NCBI GenBank assembly: GCA_902600225.1
Contig: CACKIH010000008.1
Location: forward strand, 1-54,602
DNA: 54,602 bases
Direction of reading: 5' to 3'
Source of the DNA: an uncultured Alphaproteobacteria bacterium
Lineage (GTDB): Bacteria > Pseudomonadota > Alphaproteobacteria > HIMB59 > GCA-002718135
Below are positions 50,879-54,602 of this stretch, piece after piece. The position numbers were made by a program, and so were the translations under genes. Position 1 is the stretch's first letter; each line of letters starts with the position of its first letter. A model generated the notes under the pieces. That model was given only the letters and a program-made list of their open reading frames with translations, was not told where the DNA came from and searched no databases.

Positions 50879-51759
50879 TAGTTATTTGCGTATTTGTTTC
50901 TTAGATAAAATTCATAAAAAGCCCAAGGAGCAAGAATACATACTACTGAAATAAACATTATTATTGAAGCTGCAAAAGCTTGTCCTAAATTTGCTCGACT
51001 AAAAAAATTCTCCATTACATACATTGCTGGTGTTGTAGTTGCATATCCTGGTCCACCAGATGTGAGAGCTAAAATTAAATCATAGACTTTTACTACACCT
51101 GCTGCAATCAAGACAATGGCAGTTACTACCATTGGTCTTAACATCGGCAGAATAACAAAAATATAAGATTTCCATTTAGCTACACCTTCAATACTAAGTG
51201 ATTTCCAAATATCTTCATCAATTCCTCTAAGCCCTGCTAACATTAATACCATTACAAAGCCTGCGCCTTGCCAAACAGCCGCAATACACACAGCATAGAT
51301 TGCAAGATCTCTATTTACTAACCAATCTAATTCAAACCATGTCATACCCCACATATGCATTGAATTCTCGAGACCAAATGTTGGGTTTAAAACCCATTTC
51401 CAAACCAAACCAGTAACAACGAAAGACATAGCATAAGGGTATAAAAAAATTGTTCTAAATAAACTCTCACCTCGTATTTTTTGATCAATTAAAACTGCTA
51501 ATAGAAAACCAATGATCAGACATCCAACTGTAAACACAAAACCATAAATAAAAATATTTTCTACAGCTACATCCCATTTTCTTTGTTTAAATAATCTATC
51601 GTATTGATCAAAACCAACATAGTTCATTACTGGGACTAATTTCGAATTTGTTAAAGAATAAACAAAGGAATAGATAATGCATCCGACAAAGACAGTTAAA
51701 GATATAACGATCATCGGTAGCAGTGCTATTTTTGCAGCTATATTTCTATAAAAAGGCAT
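50878..51759 (-). CDS. Sugar ABC transporter permease (MalF type)
   Basis: 293 residues with six membrane segments. The EAA motif is IWKSLSIEGVAKWKSYIFV followed by ILPMLRP. DLILALTSGGPGYATTT is the usual C-terminal loop of MalF-type CUT1 permeases. It follows the binding-protein gene after a 45-base gap filled by a strong hairpin. Confidence 0.94.
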   Translation of the reverse strand: MPFYRNIAAKIALLPMIVISLTVFVGCIIYSFVYSLTNSKLVPVMNYVGFDQYDRLFKQRKWDVAVENIFIYGFVFTVGCLIIGFLLAVLIDQKIRGESLFRTIFLYPYAMSFVVTGLVWKWVLNPTFGLENSMHMWGMTWFELDWLVNRDLAIYAVCIAAVWQGAGFVMVLMLAGLRGIDEDIWKSLSIEGVAKWKSYIFVILPMLRPMVVTAIVLIAAGVVKVYDLILALTSGGPGYATTTPAMYVMENFFSRANLGQAFAASIIMFISVVCILAPWAFYEFYLRNKYANN

Positions 51760-51767
51760 AAAATGTT

Positions 51768-51797
51768 AAATGGCAGGATAAATTAATCCTGCCATTT
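51768..51797 (-). promoter_or_regulatory. Intercistronic hairpin after the binding-protein gene
   Basis: AAATGGCAGGAT (51768-51779) and ATCCTGCCATTT (51786-51797) form a perfect 12-base-pair stem with a six-base loop, between the substrate-binding protein stop and the first permease start, with only 8 bases left before the permease ATG. In other ABC sugar operons such hairpins stabilise the upstream mRNA or terminate part of transcription, giving excess binding protein. There is no U-tract, so stabilisation is favoured. Confidence 0.7.
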
Positions 51798-51804
51798 CGT
51801 ATAT

Positions 51805-53049
51805 TTAAAGTCCGCTTGTTAAAACGCCTTCTAAGTCGTCCATTACTTGAGCAACAGTGTAATTAGGATCATTTCTAAATTCAGAAATAATATCACCCCA
51901 TGCTGCAGTAAATGCAGGAGTATTCCAATCATCACTTTCTCTCATAATTGCATCTGGATTTTGAATTAAATCTAAACCCATTTGCATACAAGCATCAGCT
52001 GCAGAAGTATCAACGTCAAGTCTCATAGGAAGAGAACCTTTAGCATTGTTAAATTTAGCTTGTACAGTTTGATTAACCATCATACTTGCCATTGCTAGCT
52101 GAGCATCTTTAACTTTTGGATCATCATTTTTAGGAAAAACAAATACATCACCACCAAGAGCAACATATTTTTCTTTACCAGGAATTACACAAGAATAATC
52201 AACCATTGCTTCTTTTCCAGCAACAGCAAATTCACCTCTTGCCCAGTCTCCCATAACTTGCATAGCAGCTTTTCCTTCGATAACCATAGCTGTAGTATCA
52301 TTCCATAATCTTCCAGGAGAACCTTCATCTGTAAATTGATTTAATTCTCTGTAAGTATTAAGAACTGATTCAAATCTTCCATCTCTAAATGCATCTAGAT
52401 CCTTATCTCTATAAATTGATTGCATTAGAGGAAAGCCCATTATTGAAGATGCAACAACATCAAACATACCAGACTCTTGCCATCCCTGACCACCTAGTGC
52501 CAATGGAATGATTCCAGCCTCTTGAATTTTTGGAGCACCAGCTAAAAATTCCTCAAAAGTTTGAGGCACTGGTAAACCAACTTTTTTGTAAACATCATTG
52601 TTGATCCACATCCATTGCCAACTGTGAATATTTACAGGTACACAATAAAATTCACCCTCAAATTCACAAGTTTCAATTAATTCAGGTGGATATATAAAAT
52701 CTCTCCAACCCTCAGCAGAAGCAACTTCTTCAAGCGATTGAAGTAAACCTTGTTCAACTAAATCTACAAATTGTTTTGATACATTAAACTGTGCTGCAGT
52801 TGGTGGGTTTCCACCAATAATTCTGTTTACAGTCGTTCCTCTTGCATTATCACCACCTGTAATTGCTGTGTCAATCCAAGTATTACCCATTTCTTCCCAA
52901 GCTTTCGCAAATTCTGAAATTGCAGCTTGCTCTCCACCAGAAGTCCACCAGTGAATAACTTCAGCTTCCATATGACTACCAGCTTTGGAAACATTAGTAA
53001 AAGATAGGGGTATAAAAATAGTTAATAATATCGAAAAAATTTTTTTCAT
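51805..53049 (-). CDS. Sugar ABC transporter substrate-binding protein (CUT1)
   Basis: 414 residues from ATG 53049, chosen because GGGAGGA lies 5 bases upstream and the signal peptide (MKKIFSILLTIFIPLSFTNV, cleavage near KAGS) then starts directly. An in-frame start 11 codons earlier has neither. The mature protein starts with EVIHWWTSGGEQAAISEFA and contains GGNPPTAAQFN, a pattern I associate with glucose/mannose-binding proteins of the GtsA type, followed by the SBP_bac family body with INNDVYKKVGLPVPQTFEEF and VIEGKAAMQVMGDWARGEF. Periplasmic receptor of the importer. The substrate is probably a hexose or glycoside, not certain. Confidence 0.93.
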   Translation of the reverse strand: MKKIFSILLTIFIPLSFTNVSKAGSHMEAEVIHWWTSGGEQAAISEFAKAWEEMGNTWIDTAITGGDNARGTTVNRIIGGNPPTAAQFNVSKQFVDLVEQGLLQSLEEVASAEGWRDFIYPPELIETCEFEGEFYCVPVNIHSWQWMWINNDVYKKVGLPVPQTFEEFLAGAPKIQEAGIIPLALGGQGWQESGMFDVVASSIMGFPLMQSIYRDKDLDAFRDGRFESVLNTYRELNQFTDEGSPGRLWNDTTAMVIEGKAAMQVMGDWARGEFAVAGKEAMVDYSCVIPGKEKYVALGGDVFVFPKNDDPKVKDAQLAMASMMVNQTVQAKFNNAKGSLPMRLDVDTSAADACMQMGLDLIQNPDAIMRESDDWNTPAFTAAWGDIISEFRNDPNYTVAQVMDDLEGVLTSGL

Positions 53050-53080
53050 TATTTTCCTCCCTTTTTTTAAATAAATTGAC

Positions 53081-53107
53081 ATTTTAGTAAAACGTTTTAC
53101 TTGTCAA
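53081..53107 (-). promoter_or_regulatory. Sugar operon promoter with LacI-type operator
   Basis: On the minus strand TTGACA (53107-53102) and TAAAAT (53086-53081) flank a 15-base spacer that is almost wholly the perfect palindrome GTAAAACGTTTTAC (53087-53100), with the central CG typical of LacI/GalR-family operators. Repressor bound here would cover both promoter boxes. The short spacer implies a weak or activator-helped promoter. Confidence 0.75.
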
Positions 53108-53149
53108 GCCAAATTATGTTATTTATTCAACAATCTAATTTTGCCTCAA

Positions 53150-54187
53150 ATGAATAAAAATAAGAGAATAAATATTGTTGGCCTGGCTCAAAAACTTGGT
53201 TTATCAGTGAGTTCTGTTTCTAGAGCATTAAATGGTTATGACAATATATCACAGAGTACTAAAGATAAAATCTTTAGAACTGCAAAAAAATATAATTACT
53301 TTCCAGATTTAAATGCAAAAAGATTAGCTTCTAAAAAAAATGACACAATTGCTTTCATATCAGCAATAGATCCTGATGCGCCAGATCATGTTGTATTACA
53401 GTTTCTTGCAGGAATAACTCTTGGGATCAAGAAAACTAACACTGAATTAATTACAAAATTTTGTTTAAATGAAGAAGAGGAAATGAATTATTTTAAAAAC
53501 CTTATTTCCACAGGTCAAGCAGATAAATTTATTTTTTATAGAATAAAAAAAAATGATGAAAGAGTAAATTATTTAAACCAAAGAGGTATTAAATTTGTCA
53601 CATGGGGTAGAACAAATAAACAAACAGAGCATGCCTGGATTGATCTAGATAATCGTAAAAGCATAGAGATTCTAATGAACAAACTTTCAACTAATGGACA
53701 TAAAAGAATTGCATTTATAAATGTACATCATAGTTTTAATTATGGAGCACAGAGGAAACGAGCATACGAGAGTTCTATAAATAAATTAAAACTTAAATCC
53801 TCTAAAGAATATTATCAAGATAGTTTAATTGAAACTGTTGAATCAGGATCAGCAATGACTGGTTATTTATTAAGTCTAAAAAATCCGCCTACTGCAATAA
53901 TTTGTTCTCATCTCCGTTTTTTTACAGGGTGCCTTTTAAGATGTCAGGAATTAAAACTAGAGATTGGAAAAGATATCTCTGTTGTAGGTTTTAATGATCA
54001 AGATAGTTATTTGAGTTCACAAAATCTGACATATATTTCTCATCCCTTAATGGAAATGGGTAAGCAATCGGTTAAGATATTGCAAGATCTTGATCAAGAT
54101 TTCTCTGTAAACAAAGTATCAACTTTAATTGAGCCTATATTGAATGAGGGCACAAGTGATAAAATTAAGAAATCTAAGTTAAGATAA
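53150..54187 (+). CDS. LacI-family transcriptional regulator
   Basis: 345 residues from ATG 53150. A TTG three codons upstream is in frame but less likely. The N-terminal LacI helix-turn-helix is NIVGLAQKLGLSVSSVSRAL followed by the hinge region FPDLNAKRLASKKNDTIAF. A periplasmic-binding-like effector domain (about 63-335) ends in VVGFNDQDSYLSSQNLTYISHP and the typical MEMGKQSVKIL. It is divergent from the transporter operon across 100 bases with one operator, so it probably represses transport until a sugar effector binds, and may regulate itself. Confidence 0.93.
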   Translation: MNKNKRINIVGLAQKLGLSVSSVSRALNGYDNISQSTKDKIFRTAKKYNYFPDLNAKRLASKKNDTIAFISAIDPDAPDHVVLQFLAGITLGIKKTNTELITKFCLNEEEEMNYFKNLISTGQADKFIFYRIKKNDERVNYLNQRGIKFVTWGRTNKQTEHAWIDLDNRKSIEILMNKLSTNGHKRIAFINVHHSFNYGAQRKRAYESSINKLKLKSSKEYYQDSLIETVESGSAMTGYLLSLKNPPTAIICSHLRFFTGCLLRCQELKLEIGKDISVVGFNDQDSYLSSQNLTYISHPLMEMGKQSVKILQDLDQDFSVNKVSTLIEPILNEGTSDKIKKSKLR

Positions 54188-54602
54188 ATTTAACCAACTC
54201 ATTTCTTCATTTGTTAAAATAATATCTAAACAAGGTAATGTAGTATCAAGCTCATTAATTGTTCTAGGTCCTATTAAGGCAAAAGATGGAAAAGATTGGT
54301 TTAATGTCCAGCTTGCTGCAATATTATTTGCAGAGCATCCTTTTTTTTCTGCTAATTCAATAGCTCTTTTTTTTCTCTCCCTATTATCGTCGCTATCATA
54401 ACAACTTATAGGTCCACTAGAATTTTCGCCAGGCTTTCTCCAAGATGACTCAGCATCTGTAATTTTTTTTTCTATTTCATTTGTTATTTTATCATCTAAA
54501 AAATAACCTCTTGCTTGGCTTGACCATGACATATGAGATTTTTGAGTAGTATTAAGATAATCTAAAATTTCATTATCATTTGATGATAAGCATCCATTCC
54601 AA
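54179..54602 (-). CDS. Aldo/keto reductase, N-terminus beyond window
   Basis: The frame is open to the window edge. About 140 C-terminal residues are seen. MSWSSQARGYFLDD matches the beta-strand/loop after the substrate barrel (the S-x-L-x-x-G region), and NNIAASWTLNQSFPSFALIGPRTINELD is the C-terminal cofactor-binding signature of the AKR family, with the NADPH-contacting GPRT. The gene is convergent with the LacI gene, overlapping by 9 bases. It probably serves the same sugar pathway as an NADPH-dependent sugar or keto-sugar reductase. Substrate unknown. Confidence 0.82.
   Translation of the reverse strand, partial: WNGCLSSNDNEILDYLNTTQKSHMSWSSQARGYFLDDKITNEIEKKITDAESSWRKPGENSSGPISCYDSDDNRERKKRAIELAEKKGCSANNIAASWTLNQSFPSFALIGPRTINELDTTLPCLDIILTNEEMSWLNLS

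Overview
The window reads as the chromosome of a strongly AT-rich, gene-dense alphaproteobacterium with a small genome, probably a free-living marine type of the SAR11/Pelagibacterales or HIMB59 kind. The alphaproteobacterial placement rests on a circularly permuted two-piece tmRNA gene (13.9-14.1 kb), an alpha-type SspB, the FtsZ C-terminal peptide and the long dcw (division and cell wall) cluster. Free living is suggested by complete branched-chain amino acid genes and a sugar uptake and oxidation locus. Intergenic gaps are mostly a few bases, and many genes overlap by ATGA or TAATG. The exact clade is an inference.

Layout. (1) 0-11.3 kb, minus strand: hflK-hflC-DUF2065-degP-miaA-ilvB-ilvN-ilvC-leuA-mreB-mreC, a run covering membrane proteolysis control, tRNA modification, branched-chain amino acid synthesis and cell shape. 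(2) 11.4-13.8 kb: mrp (plus) facing thyA-folA (minus). (3) 13.8-18.6 kb: permuted ssrA followed by an accessory patch with four degenerate copies of the ssrA 3' tail, two unknown genes, an FkbM methyltransferase, a small secreted protein and a relic of a rhodanese gene. After the last tail copy come an intact rhodanese gene, a secreted protein gene and sspB, whose product is the adaptor for ssrA-tagged proteins. (4) 18.6-20.7 kb: gpmA and fumC. (5) 20.7-39.3 kb, minus strand: an almost textbook dcw cluster, mraZ-rsmH-ftsL-ftsI-murE-murF-mraY-murD-ftsW-murG-murC-murB-ddl-ftsQ-ftsA-ftsZ, a terminator, then lpxC. murF is split by a one-base frameshift in an A-rich homopolymer tract. (6) 39.3-47 kb: rnpB (RNase P RNA), a cell-wall amidase, bamD, ligA, uvrD and mlaA-mlaC. 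(7) 47-54.6 kb: a sugar locus made of Gfo/Idh dehydrogenase, a TIM-barrel isomerase, a CUT1 ABC transporter (ATPase, two permeases, binding protein), a divergent LacI-family regulator with a perfect palindromic operator, and an aldo/keto reductase cut by the window end.

The most unusual parts are the ssrA-associated integration scar (four tail copies, TGTGCCGT arm-like repeats, attR-like repeated flanks, no integrase), the homopolymer frameshift in an essential cell-wall gene, four exactly phased TGGG boxes between rnpB and mraZ, and an inverted repeat sitting in a likely ftsZ promoter.
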